A stretch of 61,934 bases of DNA from Prochlorococcus sp. AG-402-M15 (GCA_003216615.1 QCIP01000001.1:177455-239388); one strand, 5' to 3'; shown: positions 32,361 to 43,600, numbered from the stretch's first letter. Notes: generated from the letters alone by a model not told the origin. Translations and numbers: made by a program.

Positions 32361-35300
32361 ATGAGTTTAAATACTTTAGTTGATTATATTTCGAACTCAC
32401 AAATTACTTCTGAATTAATAAAAAGAATTTCAAAAAATAAAGAATTAAATATTGTTGGTTCAAGTAGATATGCAAAATCAATAATCTTAGATAGCATCTC
32501 AAAAAAAGAGGAAAAAAATATATTATTAATTTGTCCTAATGTGGAAATTGCCTACAAATGGATTGGTTATTTTGAAAGTATAAATGATAAAGAAGTTTTA
32601 TATTATCCTCCAACAGAACATCTACCATACGCATCAATCAATAAATCTAAAGAGGTTGAATTTAGTCAGCTTACTGTTTTATCCAAATTAATAAAAAAAG
32701 AGAAAAAGGAACTTAATATTGTTATATCAACAGAGAGATCACTTCAACCTCATCTAATAAATAAAAAATTATTAATTGAAAACAAGTTAGATTTACAAAA
32801 AGGGGTACAAATTGAGATTCAAGAATTATCAAATAAACTTACGTTGCTTGGTTATACAAAGGAAAATATAACTTCAACAGAAGGATTCTGGAGTAGGAGA
32901 GGGGAAATAATAGATATTTATCCAGTCAATAATGAGTTTCCTATAAGATTAGAATTTTTTGATAATGTAATTGAGAAAATAAGAGAATATGATCCCCATA
33001 CACAAAAAACATTAGAATGTATCAATAATATTGAAATAATACAGGCTAGAATTGATTTAATAATAAAAGATAAGTTAAATAATTTATCTAAGAACGGTAT
33101 TTTTAATTCAGAAGATATAAATAAAAATAATCTTGATCGTTATTTAGGAATTATTGAAAAAAAGCCCTCAAATTTAATAGATTTCATAAATAACGAAACA
33201 ATTCTTGTAATTGATGAATTAGAAGATTGTAAAAAATTTGCGAATAATTGGTATCTAGATTCAGAAAGTAATTTTGATAATTGCGCGTATTCATTAAATG
33301 AAACCCTTAAAAATAATGATATTGATTTTAAAGTTAATACCAATTTGCATTTAAATTTTGACGAAATATTAAATTCACTAGGAAATTTTAAATTAATAAA
33401 ATTTTATGAATTTGAATCCAAAGAAAATATTGATAATAGGTTTATATTAAACGATAAAAGATTAAATTCTTACTCTAAAAATATAGGGAAATTATCCAAC
33501 GACATAAATAAATATATAAAAAATAAAGAAAAAGTATGGATACTATCAGCACAACCATTGAGAACTAGGACTTTACTTTTTGAACACGAATGTAATACAA
33601 ACTTCATAAGCAATCCTAATGATATTGGAGAAGCATTTAAGTCAATTAATAATTCAACTCCATTAATTATAAAAAATAAGAATAATTATGAAATCGAGGG
33701 TTTTTATCTTCCTATATGGAAAGTTGTCCTCATAACAGATAAAGAATTATTTTCACAACAATCTCTTTTTAATAATGTATTCATAAGAAGAAAAAAAAGA
33801 AGTATAAATTCAAATATAAATGTTAATAAGATAAATCCAGGTGATTTTATAGTTCATAAAAATCATGGAATAGGAAAATTTTTAAAAATAGAAAAAATAA
33901 ATATAACTGGAGATTCAAGAGATTATTTAGTAATTCAGTATCAAGATGGAAAGATAAGTGTTGCCGCTGATCAACTCGGTAGTGTTAACAGATATAGATC
34001 AAGTGGAAAAATAAATCCAAAAATAAATAAATTAGGAGGGACCGAATGGGCACAAATAAAAGATAAAAATAAAAAACAAATCAAAAAAGTTGCTTTTGAT
34101 ATCCTAAAACTTTATGCAAAGAGAGAAAAATTAAAGGGGCACATATACCCAAAAGATGGTTCTTGGCAAGATGAATTAGAGGAATCATTCCCTTATCAAC
34201 CAACACCAGATCAAATTACTGCTGTAAAAGAAATAAAATCTGATATGGAAAGCGATAAGCCAATGGACAGGCTAGTTTGTGGAGATGTAGGATTTGGTAA
34301 AACAGAGGTCGCTGTTCGGGCTATTTTTAAAGCTATTACATCGGGCAAGCAAGTAATATTACTAGCACCTACAACAATCCTAGCTCAGCAACATTGGAGA
34401 ACAATAAGTAATAGATTTTCACCTTACCCAATAAAAGTTTCATTACTTAATAGATTCAAAACCGTTAATGAGAGAAAGGAAATCTATAAAGGATTAAAAA
34501 ATAACAAAATTGATTTAGTAATAGCAACTCACCAAATTTTAGGAAAAGAAATTGAAATAAAAAACTTAGGACTTCTTGTTATCGATGAAGAACAAAGATT
34601 TGGAGTAAGGCAAAAGGAGAAAATTAAAAAAATCAAAGCTAACATAGACGTTTTAACACTCTCGGCAACTCCAATTCCAAGAACTCTTTATATGAGCTTA
34701 TCTGGATTGAGACAAATGAGCTTACTAAATACTCCTCCTCCATCAAGAAGATCAATAAAAACATATTTATCTGAAATAGATATGGATGTTATAAGAACTG
34801 CAATTAATGAAGAACTTGATAGGGGAGGTCAAATATTTTACGTTCTTCCAAGAATTTCTGATATTGATCAAGCTGTAAATAAATTAAAAAATATGTTTCC
34901 AAACCTAAAATTTATTATTGCTCATGGACAAATGAACGAAACAGAGCTTGAAAATGCGATGATTGCTTTTAATAACGGAGAAGTAGATCTGATGATATGC
35001 ACAACGATAATTGAAAGTGGATTAGACATCCCTAAAGTAAATACAATTATTATTGAAGATTCTCACAAATTTGGACTTTCACAACTTTATCAACTTAGAG
35101 GAAGAGTTGGAAGAAGTGGTGTACAAGCATATGCATGGTTATTTTATCCAAATATAAACAAAATTAATGACGCTGCGAAAGAAAGATTGAAAGCGATAAA
35201 AGACTTTTCGGAACTTGGAAGTGGATACCAGCTTGCAATGAAAGATATGGAAATAAGAGGTGTTGGAAGTTTACTAGGAGAAGAACAAAGTGGAAAGGTT

Positions 35301-35873
35301 AATGCTATTGGATATGATTTATATATAGAAATGCTCCATGAGGCTATTTCAGAAATCAGAGGGCAAGAAATACCTGAAGTTAGTGATACACAAATTGATC
35401 TCCCAATAAATGCATTCATACCTGCAACATGGATATTAAACAGGGAAGAGAAGCTTGAGGCTTACAAATCAGCTACCGAATGTTTAAATAATAATGAATT
35501 AACTGAATTAGCTACAGACTGGGTGAATAGATATGGAACTTTACCCAAACCTGTTGAGTCCTTAATTATGATAATGAGACTCAAATTAATAGCTAAAAAA
35601 TGTGGTTTTAATAAGATCAAACTAAAAAAGCCAAACATCGTAATTGAGACCAAGTTAAAAAATTCTACTTTTAAAATTCTTAAAAATTCATTAGCAAGTA
35701 GTGTTCAAAATAAATTTAATTTTGACGAAGGAGAACAATTATCAATCATAACTATAAGGGGCTTAGGAGTAACTGAAATTCAAAATCAAATTGATCAACT
35801 AATCTTATGGTTTGGTTCTTTTGAAAGAGAAATAAAGAATTTTGATAAAGAACTTCTTATTAAAAGAGAATAA
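32361..35873 (+). CDS. mfd: Transcription-repair coupling factor
   Basis: A 1170-residue Mfd with UvrB-homology modules near the start, the RNA polymerase-interaction domain (INPGDFIVHKNHGIGKFLKIE, about residue 490), and the RecG-like translocase: Walker A GDVGFGKTE, DEEQRFG (DEEQ box), TLSATPIPRT, and motif VI QLRGRVGRSG. The C-terminal TRCF domain is present (PINAFIPATWILNREEKLEAY). It frees stalled RNA polymerase and recruits UvrA. Confidence 0.97.
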   Translation: MSLNTLVDYISNSQITSELIKRISKNKELNIVGSSRYAKSIILDSISKKEEKNILLICPNVEIAYKWIGYFESINDKEVLYYPPTEHLPYASINKSKEVEFSQLTVLSKLIKKEKKELNIVISTERSLQPHLINKKLLIENKLDLQKGVQIEIQELSNKLTLLGYTKENITSTEGFWSRRGEIIDIYPVNNEFPIRLEFFDNVIEKIREYDPHTQKTLECINNIEIIQARIDLIIKDKLNNLSKNGIFNSEDINKNNLDRYLGIIEKKPSNLIDFINNETILVIDELEDCKKFANNWYLDSESNFDNCAYSLNETLKNNDIDFKVNTNLHLNFDEILNSLGNFKLIKFYEFESKENIDNRFILNDKRLNSYSKNIGKLSNDINKYIKNKEKVWILSAQPLRTRTLLFEHECNTNFISNPNDIGEAFKSINNSTPLIIKNKNNYEIEGFYLPIWKVVLITDKELFSQQSLFNNVFIRRKKRSINSNINVNKINPGDFIVHKNHGIGKFLKIEKINITGDSRDYLVIQYQDGKISVAADQLGSVNRYRSSGKINPKINKLGGTEWAQIKDKNKKQIKKVAFDILKLYAKREKLKGHIYPKDGSWQDELEESFPYQPTPDQITAVKEIKSDMESDKPMDRLVCGDVGFGKTEVAVRAIFKAITSGKQVILLAPTTILAQQHWRTISNRFSPYPIKVSLLNRFKTVNERKEIYKGLKNNKIDLVIATHQILGKEIEIKNLGLLVIDEEQRFGVRQKEKIKKIKANIDVLTLSATPIPRTLYMSLSGLRQMSLLNTPPPSRRSIKTYLSEIDMDVIRTAINEELDRGGQIFYVLPRISDIDQAVNKLKNMFPNLKFIIAHGQMNETELENAMIAFNNGEVDLMICTTIIESGLDIPKVNTIIIEDSHKFGLSQLYQLRGRVGRSGVQAYAWLFYPNINKINDAAKERLKAIKDFSELGSGYQLAMKDMEIRGVGSLLGEEQSGKVNAIGYDLYIEMLHEAISEIRGQEIPEVSDTQIDLPINAFIPATWILNREEKLEAYKSATECLNNNELTELATDWVNRYGTLPKPVESLIMIMRLKLIAKKCGFNKIKLKKPNIVIETKLKNSTFKILKNSLASSVQNKFNFDEGEQLSIITIRGLGVTEIQNQIDQLILWFGSFEREIKNFDKELLIKRE

Positions 35874-35946
35874 ATTATTAAATAATTATTTAAAATCCGC
35901 GAAAGAGTTTTATTTCGGTTAGGTTTGTAAAAATTTTTCTTCTTAC

Positions 35947-36108
35947 ATGGGTGAGTATATAGATGTCGGAATTCAAAATTCGATTTTACCCTTAACAATA
36001 ATTTTGTCTTCACTTTTAATTGGAATTTATGCACTTTTTGGATTAGAAACAGAAAATGACGATGATGACTCTGATTCAGGAAGTGGTGGCTTAATGCAAC
36101 CAATTTGA
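35947..36108 (+). CDS. Small membrane protein with acidic tail (53 aa)
   Basis: ATG at 35947, reading MGEYIDVGIQNSILPLTIIL, a hydrophobic helix (ILPLTIILSSLLIGIYALF), then ETENDDDDSDSGSGGLMQPI. It resembles small photosystem-associated single-helix proteins, but I cannot name the family. It lies 73 bases after mfd on the same strand and converges with the next gene at 2 bases. Confidence 0.6.
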   Translation: MGEYIDVGIQNSILPLTIILSSLLIGIYALFGLETENDDDDSDSGSGGLMQPI

Positions 36109-36110
36109 AA

Positions 36111-36479
36111 TTATTTATAAATAATTTGTTTTGACTTTATCTTAGAAATCCTAAATAACCTATAAAAAGAACCTAACAATAAAAACAAAGAAATAAAAGA
36201 AGAGACAAAAATAAAAATCACCAAAAATATTTCGAAGAGATATGAAAAGAGATCAACTATCAATATAAAAGATTTATTAAATGTCAAAGGTAGATTTTGT
36301 AGCAGCAAATTTTTATTAGGAATTAAATAATTTATATAAACCAATAAAATACCCAAAATAAACAAAAAGGCAGACTCAGTCAATAGTCTTTTTTTAGATT
36401 TTCTTCTTAAATTTAATTTTTTTTTAAAAATATATTTATCAGACTTCATATTCAAATTTGGGATTTTTAAATCTGTCAT
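36111..36479 (-). CDS. Small basic membrane protein (122 aa)
   Basis: Basic N-terminus (KKKLNLRRKSKKRLL), a helix AFLFILGILLVYINYLI, then a long hydrophobic region (IFLVIFIFVSSFISLFLLLGSF) and a basic end. Predicted two or three membrane passes with the N-terminus in the cytoplasm. No family is recognised. It is the last gene of the minus-strand block that begins with dapB. Confidence 0.6.
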   Translation of the reverse strand: MTDLKIPNLNMKSDKYIFKKKLNLRRKSKKRLLTESAFLFILGILLVYINYLIPNKNLLLQNLPLTFNKSFILIVDLFSYLFEIFLVIFIFVSSFISLFLLLGSFYRLFRISKIKSKQIIYK

Positions 36480-36567
36480 AAATTAAAGCTGAGAGAATAA
36501 ATTAATAATTATTCCAAAAGAAATTAATCTATACTATCTTGTTTGTATTTAGGATGCTAATGGGTAT

Positions 36568-37155
36568 TTATTTACGCTTTATTAGCTCATTTTTATCTTT
36601 ATCTTCTATAGAATTATAAAGATAAATAAAAGTAGAGGAGAATAGAACTAAAGAACATATTGCGATAAAGGGCGGCATAATGAAATTGAAAAATTTAAAA
36701 TTGTTATTTACCCCAAATCTTACTTTTTTAGGAGTGTTATTAGATATGCCAGTTTTCTTAATTATGACTTTTGATGATTCATTTAACTGATCAAAGCAAT
36801 TTATGGTGTCTGACAACAATGAATTACCAATCTTTAAAATTAATGGTTTTACATTTTTTTTAGAGCTCTTGAGAACAATATTATGTATATGAAGATTATC
36901 AGCTTTTATATCAATTAATTTAGACTCGTATATTGGGATTTCGTTTTTTATTAAAAGATTTGAATAAATATAAAAAGCATCCATAATTGGGCCTAAATGT
37001 TCAATTTTGCCTTCAATAAGTGGTTTATCAATTATGGTTAATTTCCATTGTGAAACAATTGATATTTGATCTTTATTTTCATTATTTGAATAATCTGGCA
37101 ATCCTAGTATTTCGAGACTAACCGAAGATTGATGAAATGATAATTTATTTTGCAT
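36568..37155 (-). CDS. DUF4335-like protein
   Basis: A 195-residue protein. The N-terminal domain is mixed alpha/beta (SVSLEILGLPDYS and ISIVSQWKLTIID). A membrane helix lies near the C-terminus (FIMPPFIAICSLVLFSSTFIYLY). Length, the SLEILGLP opening and position next to a DUF3038 gene fit DUF4335, which is commonly paired with DUF3038 in cyanobacteria. Function unknown; probably works with its neighbour. Confidence 0.6.
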   Translation of the reverse strand: MQNKLSFHQSSVSLEILGLPDYSNNENKDQISIVSQWKLTIIDKPLIEGKIEHLGPIMDAFYIYSNLLIKNEIPIYESKLIDIKADNLHIHNIVLKSSKKNVKPLILKIGNSLLSDTINCFDQLNESSKVIIKKTGISNNTPKKVRFGVNNNFKFFNFIMPPFIAICSLVLFSSTFIYLYNSIEDKDKNELIKRK

Positions 37156-37159
37156 AATA

Positions 37160-37702
37160 TTAAATATTGAATAAAAAATTCTTCAACTTTTGATAACCCT
37201 GATTTGAAATACAAAGAGATAATGTAAGCAAAGACTTTACAATAATTTCATTATTTTCAGTTTGATTTAAAAGCTTTTTCACTCTCATACTATTTAAGTT
37301 AAATCTCTCTTTAATCAACTCGAAAAGTCTATTATTAAAATCATTCCAAATAACTGAATTCATGTGATGATCTTCTTTAGATTGCAGTATCTTTCTTATA
37401 TAAGGATATAAATATCTAGACATTTCAACGGTGATTTTAATTAAGGCATCAAACTCGTCTAGTTTAATATTATTATTAACATAAGATTTTCTTAATGGAT
37501 TATTATTCCTTAATTTCCAAATAGTAACTTTATTGGGCAGAACATCATTTAAATTAAGTTTATTTGATATAGCGTAAAATGATTGTATACCATTTAAATC
37601 AATAGTCTCTAGGATTAATAATAATAGATCAAGCTTCTCTATAGATTGTCTTGAGACCTGATTTCCTTTAGTTAAAACTGTAATTGTTCTTGAAAAAGAT
37701 AT
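37160..37702 (-). CDS. DUF3038-like protein with no standard start codon
   Basis: The frame gives about 180 residues from an ATA codon at 37702, following a stop two codons earlier. It reads TVLTKGNQVSRQSIEKLDLL, LETIDLNGIQSFYAIS, TIWKLRNNNPLRKSY and then, from the first ATG at 37423, MSRYLYPYIRK to the end. The first part carries the hallmark of DUF3038 (LDLLLL.LE..DLNG, WRLR..NPLR), so a gene starting only at 37423 would lose the conserved half. ATG, GTG and TTG are all absent upstream. ATA could be a mutated ATG. It precedes the DUF4335-like gene by 4 bases. Confidence 0.65.
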   Translation of the reverse strand: MSFSRTITVLTKGNQVSRQSIEKLDLLLLILETIDLNGIQSFYAISNKLNLNDVLPNKVTIWKLRNNNPLRKSYVNNNIKLDEFDALIKITVEMSRYLYPYIRKILQSKEDHHMNSVIWNDFNNRLFELIKERFNLNSMRVKKLLNQTENNEIIVKSLLTLSLCISNQGYQKLKNFLFNI

Positions 37703-37723
37703 GAGTCAATTATAACAGAATTA

Positions 37724-37921
37724 CTATTCCATTTTTTGAAATAAAAAAGAATATAACTTATCAAGTTCTTCAATAGTTAGCATTCCATAACTCCACAATA
37801 AAATTGGTAATGGAGTATTATTCTTTATAGATAATTTTAGACCAAGTTCTATAGAAGATTCATCTAAACCTACTTCATTAAATAAATAAATTATCATATC
37901 TTTGTATAAATAATTGTTCAT
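37724..37921 (-). CDS. DUF2949 family protein
   Basis: A 65-residue helical protein: MIIYLFNEVGLDESSIELGL, then LPILLWSYGMLTIEELDKLY and a short end. The LP..LW.YG..T.E.LD pattern matches DUF2949, a cyanobacterial family of unknown role. It sits between the monooxygenase (5 bases upstream in the operon) and the DUF3038 gene. Confidence 0.8.
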   Translation of the reverse strand: MNNYLYKDMIIYLFNEVGLDESSIELGLKLSIKNNTPLPILLWSYGMLTIEELDKLYSFLFQKME

Positions 37922-37926
37922 GAGTT

Positions 37927-39081
37927 TTATTTAATTCTTGAGTAAATGAGAGATTTAGTCATTTGATTAAGGACTAATTTTCTTATAAAAAGAAAATTAT
38001 TTAAAAGTAAAAATGAAAATTTTCTAATTGGAAATAAAAATAATTTTCTATTTGCAAAAATTGATATCAATGAGTCAGTTATTAAAATGGTAAAAATAAT
38101 ATCTAAAATCCTGCTTGAAAAATACTTGAATTTAAACAATATCAATTGCATTTTAGTAATAGCAATATTTTCATTAAAAAGATCAAAAATAGTATTAACA
38201 TCTCTCCAACAACTATTTAAACCCTGCCCACCCACAGGATGAAATGTATGAAATGCATCACCTACAAAAATTAATTTTTTAAAATTTAAAATTGGTAAAT
38301 TCAAGGATAATGAAACAGGAAATATATTAAATTCGCCAATTATTTGATCTAACTTAAATTCATCAGGCAAGATAGTTGATAAATTATCCATCAAAAAATT
38401 CTTATCAGAGTTAAACCTATCAATACACTTTAATGTGCTGGAAGTCCAAATTACTTGATATAAGTTTTTTTCTAAAGGTAATAATGCAAGTGGGCCTTCT
38501 TTTCTAAAAATTTCGTAAGCACGCTTTTCACAATTACCTCTAAGAGAAACCTTAAAGGTTAAACAGGACTGATTATAAGATTTTTTTATATCTACAAAAC
38601 CTAACAATTTTTTATCAAGTGAGTTTGCTCCGGTTGAAAAGAATTGATAATCAAATATTATTTTTTTACGTAACAAGTTTTGTGGGGTCATAAAAAAAAT
38701 ATTTTCATAGTTATCAATCTCTTTGAAAAATACATTCATAAGATCTGAATGTTTAACTACCCAGCCAATATTTTCGGCAGAACTTATATCATCATCTAAA
38801 TCATAAATTGATAAATTGGTAATAGCAGAAGTTACACTGTCTGATATTGAAAGGGTATCAAAGCCAAATAAGTATGGATCTAATTTTTCCCAAAGTTTGA
38901 ATTTAGATAAGATTTTTCTTGTCGAGTGAGTAATAGCATAAGTTTTATCTTTATCAATTAATCTATCTTTTGTTAATAAATCAGTTAAAAAAATATTGCA
39001 ATCAAATTTTGAAAGTACAATTGAAAGTAATAAACCTGTAGGACCTGAGCCAACAATTTTAAAATTTAATCTATTTTTCAT
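37927..39081 (-). CDS. UbiH/Coq6-type FAD monooxygenase
   Basis: A 384-residue flavoprotein hydroxylase. The FAD/NAD fold is IVGSGPTGLLLSIVLSKF at residues 8-25; a second motif is VGDAFHTFHPVGGQGLNSCW (GD and P..GQG.N, about 272-291). Both are diagnostic of the UbiH/Coq6/VisC family that hydroxylates aromatic rings of quinones. A cyanobacterial substrate might be a plastoquinone precursor or a related isoprenoid; this is inference. A DG or GDxxH middle motif is weak. It is 19 bases from the next gene upstream in the same direction. Confidence 0.85.
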   Translation of the reverse strand: MKNRLNFKIVGSGPTGLLLSIVLSKFDCNIFLTDLLTKDRLIDKDKTYAITHSTRKILSKFKLWEKLDPYLFGFDTLSISDSVTSAITNLSIYDLDDDISSAENIGWVVKHSDLMNVFFKEIDNYENIFFMTPQNLLRKKIIFDYQFFSTGANSLDKKLLGFVDIKKSYNQSCLTFKVSLRGNCEKRAYEIFRKEGPLALLPLEKNLYQVIWTSSTLKCIDRFNSDKNFLMDNLSTILPDEFKLDQIIGEFNIFPVSLSLNLPILNFKKLIFVGDAFHTFHPVGGQGLNSCWRDVNTIFDLFNENIAITKMQLILFKFKYFSSRILDIIFTILITDSLISIFANRKLFLFPIRKFSFLLLNNFLFIRKLVLNQMTKSLIYSRIK

Positions 39082-39100
39082 CAGATAATATAAATATCAT

Positions 39101-39742
39101 CTATCTTTTCAAATAAATATAGCAAATTTCCTCAAATGCTGGTCTTAATAAATAAGGGTACTCACCAACCCATAAGTTAATTTCTGGCAACCAAGCATCG
39201 GACAAATAAAATTCTCTATCAAAATTACGGTTATTAGATGTTATTAGACATCTAATACTCGAACCCACCCTAATTTGACTATGCTTATTTTCCATAGGGA
39301 AACTTAGCTTTTTTAAATATCCATCTTCGTCTTCTAATTCAAGTACTAACCAAGTCCTTTTATTTTCTATAACTTCCAATCGACCTAGTCTATTAGATTG
39401 TTCTCTTGAACTTTCAATCTTTTCTGTTTTATAGATATCTGATACGTAACCATCAAATATAAAAAAAAATTTATATTTTCTTAATTGCAAATTTTTTCTA
39501 CTTGATTCAAGTATTGGGCCCCAAATGATATACAAAAAGAAAGCTACACATAGCAATAACCAGAAATTATTTGTTTGATCTCCAGTTGAACTAATAATTA
39601 GCGAGATAAATCCTCCAATTGAAGAAACTATTACTCTTTGAAGAATTTTCCTTGGATTACCTAAAGTGTATTTAAATTGACTTCCGGTACCAACTGCAGG
39701 AATAAGTTTTGAAATTTGATTAGAATTAATTGGAATTATCAT
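39101..39742 (-). CDS. Conserved membrane protein, cyanobacterial type
   Basis: A 213-residue protein with two hydrophobic helices (SIGGFISLIISS and FWLLLCVAFFLYIIWGPI) followed by a soluble beta-rich domain containing LGRLEVIENKRTWLVLELED. A conserved-looking ending has LPEINLWVGEYPYLLRPAF. I suspect a family shared by cyanobacteria and plastids, without a known function. It lies between dapB (1-base gap) and the monooxygenase. Confidence 0.65.
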   Translation of the reverse strand: MIIPINSNQISKLIPAVGTGSQFKYTLGNPRKILQRVIVSSIGGFISLIISSTGDQTNNFWLLLCVAFFLYIIWGPILESSRKNLQLRKYKFFFIFDGYVSDIYKTEKIESSREQSNRLGRLEVIENKRTWLVLELEDEDGYLKKLSFPMENKHSQIRVGSSIRCLITSNNRNFDREFYLSDAWLPEINLWVGEYPYLLRPAFEEICYIYLKR

Positions 39743-39743
39743 T

Positions 39744-40592
39744 TCAAAAAATCAATTTTTCAAGTCCGTAAACTAAAGATTCATAATTACCTATTTTTTT
39801 AATAGCCTTTAAAACACCTGGCATATATGCCTTTCTATCAATAGTGTCATGCTTAATTGTATAAGTTTCACCTGGAGATCCCATAATTACTAACTGGTGG
39901 GCTAATAATCCTGGTAATCGTACAGAATGTATATTAATGCCTGAATCTCTGACCCCTCCTCGCACACCTATTAATGATTCAGACTCTTTTACTAAATTCT
40001 GATTAAATTTCTTTGGATATTCTTCAATCATTTCTGCTGTTTTTATACACGTTCCACTAGGAGAATCAGCTTTTTGATTATGATGCATCTCTATTAATTC
40101 AATATTCTCATAAAACCTTGCAGCTACAGATGCTGCCTGCTGAAGAAGAACCATGCCTACTGAAAAATTTGGAATTACTGCACAACCAACAGATGCTTTC
40201 AGAGCAAAAACAGACAAGTCTTTTATTTGCAAAGGGCTAAGACCTGTAGTACCTATGACTGGTGAAATACCATATGCGATAGCTGATCTGGTATTTTCAT
40301 ATACAGAATCAGGATGAGTAAAATCAACCAGGACAGGTTTGATATTTTCATTTTTATAGTTTTGACTAACAGAACATAAAGTTCCTTCAAAATCATTTGA
40401 AACAAAAACATCACAACTTTTTACCTTCAACAATTCAGAAATATTTGAGCCGTTGTTCTTTTCGTTTATGTCAATTGCTGCAACAAGTTCACAATCATTA
40501 GAATTTAATACAGTATTCACAACTTCGCTACCCATTCTGCCTAAAGCTCCGGATACTAGTACTGGTATAGGTTTTTTAGAATTTTCAATCAT
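39744..40592 (-). CDS. dapB: 4-hydroxy-tetrahydrodipicolinate reductase
   Basis: A 282-residue DapB of the lysine/diaminopimelate pathway. NAD(P)H loop: [16 protein letters not shown] (residues 9-24). Catalytic and substrate residues: [19 protein letters not shown] (the HH plus K pair near residue 171). IGTTGLS and [13 protein letters not shown] match the family. First gene of a minus-strand run and divergent from chlH by 102 bases. Confidence 0.96.
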   Translation of the reverse strand: MIENSKKPIPVLVSGALGRMGSEVVNTVLNSNDCELVAAIDINEKNNGSNISELLKVKSCDVFVSNDFEGTLCSVSQNYKNENIKPVLVDFTHPDSVYENTRSAIAYGISPVIGTTGLSPLQIKDLSVFALKASVGCAVIPNFSVGMVLLQQAASVAARFYENIELIEMHHNQKADSPSGTCIKTAEMIEEYPKKFNQNLVKESESLIGVRGGVRDSGINIHSVRLPGLLAHQLVIMGSPGETYTIKHDTIDRKAYMPGVLKAIKKIGNYESLVYGLEKLIF

Positions 40593-40694
40593 TTTTGTAA
40601 AAAGTTTTTTTTTAAAGGTTGTTACACGCTATTTATATTGCACACAATAACGTCTTTTCATTCGTAGGCTGGGAGAAATACTTAAATAAAATCA

Positions 40695-43600
40695 ATGTTT
40701 ACGCAGGTCCGCTCAGCAAACCGCAGAGTATCTCCTGTTGAGGATAACAAACACAAAGTTGTAATAAAAGCAGTTTATGTTGTCCTTGAGCCACAATACC
40801 AAAATTCCTTAACGGAAGCTGCAAAGTCAATAAATAAGATGAATGGGCCAATAGGTATAGACCTTAGTGGTTATCTTATCGAAGAACTTAGAAATGAAAA
40901 TAATTTTCAGGATTTTAAAGAAGACATAGCTAACGCAGATATATTTGTTGCTTCCCTAATTTTCATTGAAGATCTTGCTCAAAAAGTAGTTGATGCAGTT
41001 TCTCCATTCAAAGACAAACTTAAAGCTTCAATTATCTTCCCCTCGATGCCAGAAGTGATGAGATTAAATAAGTTAGGTTCATTTAGTATGGCCCAACTTG
41101 GTCAATCTAAAAGTATTATTGGAGATTTAATAAAAAAGAAAAAAGAATCTGATGGAGCAAGCTTCCAAGATTCAATGTTGAAATTATTAAATACACTACC
41201 GTCAATACTTAAATATCTACCAGTAGAAAAAGCTCAAGATGCTAGAACATTCATCCTAAGTTTTCAGTACTGGTTAGGTGGCACTACTGAGAATTTAAAA
41301 AACTTCTTGTTAATGATTTCTGAAAAGTACGCAGTTTCAGAGAACATAAAAGATCAATTAGAAGAATTCAAAATACAAGATCCTGAAACCTTCCCAGATT
41401 TAGGAATTTGGCATCCTCTAGCTCCCTATATGTTTGAAAGTCTGAAAGAATATCAAAATTGGGAAAATAATAGGACGGATATAAACCCTAAAGATGACAA
41501 AACACCAACAATAGGATTAGTGCTCCAAAGGAGTCATATAGTTACTGGAGATGATGCTCATTATGTTGCTGTTATCCAAGAATTGGAATACAGAGGAGCA
41601 AGAGTACTTCCTATCTTCTGTGGGGGTCTAGATTTTTCTAAGCCAGTTAATGAATTCTATTATGATTCAATCAATAAAGATCTACCTATAGTAGATGGAG
41701 TTGTATCTTTAACAGGATTTGCACTTGTTGGAGGCCCAGCAAGACAAGATCACCCTAAAGCAATTGATGCTCTAAAAAGGCTAAACAGGCCATATATGGT
41801 TGCACTTCCGTTAGTTTTTCAAACCACCCAAGAATGGGAAGATAGTGATCTTGGATTACACCCAGTTCAGGTTGCACTTCAAATTGCAATTCCAGAGCTT
41901 GATGGTGCAATTGAACCTATTATTCTCTCAGGTCGTGATGATGCTACAGGTAAGGCACATACACTCCAAGATAGAGTTGATGTAATCGCAGAAAGAGCAA
42001 TAAAATGGTCAACTTTAAGGGTTAAGCAAAGAAAGGATAAAAAATTAGCTATTACTGTATTTAGTTTTCCTCCTGACAAAGGAAATGTCGGTACGGCTGC
42101 ATATCTAAATGTTTTCGGTTCAATTTACAGAGTACTTCTAGAAATGAAATCGAAAGGATATCAAATAGAAGAACTTCCAAGTAATTCAAAGGAATTAATG
42201 GAAAAAGTAATTAATAACCCTGAAGCAATGGATGGTTCACCAGAATTAAATATTGCTCATAAAATGTCAGTGAAAGAATACGAAGAGTACACACCATACT
42301 CACAAAGACTTGAAGAGAATTGGGGTAAACCACCTGGCAATCTAAATAGTGACGGACAGAATCTTCTCATATATGGAAAACATTTTGGGAATGTTTTTAT
42401 AGGAGTCCAACCTACATTCGGATATGAAGGTGATCCAATGAGATTACTTTATTCAAGAAGTGCTAGTCCCCATCATGGATTTGCTGCTTATTACACCTAT
42501 GTAGAAAAAATTTGGGGTGCTGATGCTGTTCTTCACTTTGGAACACACGGTTCACTTGAATTTATGCCCGGTAAACAAATGGGTATGAGTGAAACATGCT
42601 ATCCGGATTCTCTCATAGGATCATTGCCTAATTTGTATTACTATGCAGCAAATAATCCTTCTGAAGCAACAATTGCGAAAAGAAGAGGGTACGCTTCAAC
42701 TATTAGCTATCTGACTCCTCCTGCAGAAAATGCGGGACTTTACAAAGGACTTAAAGAACTAAGTGAACTTGTTGGTTCTTATCAACAACTAAGAGAAAAT
42801 AGTAGAGGTATTCAAATTGTTAATGCGATAGTTGAGACTTCTAAACAATGTAACCTTGATAAAGATGTTGAGCTCCCTTCAAAAGACGTAGAAGAACTTT
42901 CTCTAGATGAAAGAGATTTATTTGTTGGTAATATTTATAAACAGTTGATGGAGATAGAAAGTAGACTATTACCATGCGGTCTTCATACAATTGGAGAAGC
43001 TCCAACTGCAGAAGAAGCTGTTGCAACCCTTGTAAATATTGCATCTTTAGAAAGAGAACAAGAGGGTCTACGATCTCTTCCTGGACTACTAGCAGAATCA
43101 ATGGATCTGACTATTGATGAAATATATGATGGTAATAATAAAGGTGAACTCAAATTTGTAGAGTTAAATGAAAAAATCATAAAGACGGCAAGAGACTCGA
43201 TTTTTGGGATGGTTAACTCTTTAAAAATTGTTGATGGCAGAGTTTATTTAGAAAAATCACTTCTTTCCAAACTGTTTGACTTTCTTAAAGTATTTGGTTT
43301 AAATTTACCTACTCCATGGCTCAGAGTTTGTAGAATAAGTGGATTTAGTCAGGTAAATCAGAAAGAATTAAATAAATTATTTGATTATTTACTTTTCTGC
43401 TTGGAACAGGTCTGTGCAGACAAGGAAATGGATAGCCTTATTAAAGCATTAGATGGCAATTATGTTTTACCTGGACCCGGAGGAGACCCTATACGAAACC
43501 CAGGAGTTTTACCTAGTGGTAAAAACATCCATGCACTTGATCCTCAATCAATTCCAACAACAGCAGCAGTCGCAGCAGCAAAGTCTGTGGTTGACAAATT

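Noticed and set aside
41879-43180. Several minus-strand frames opposite chlH
   Set aside because: They mirror a strongly conserved, highly expressed gene and have no motif of their own.
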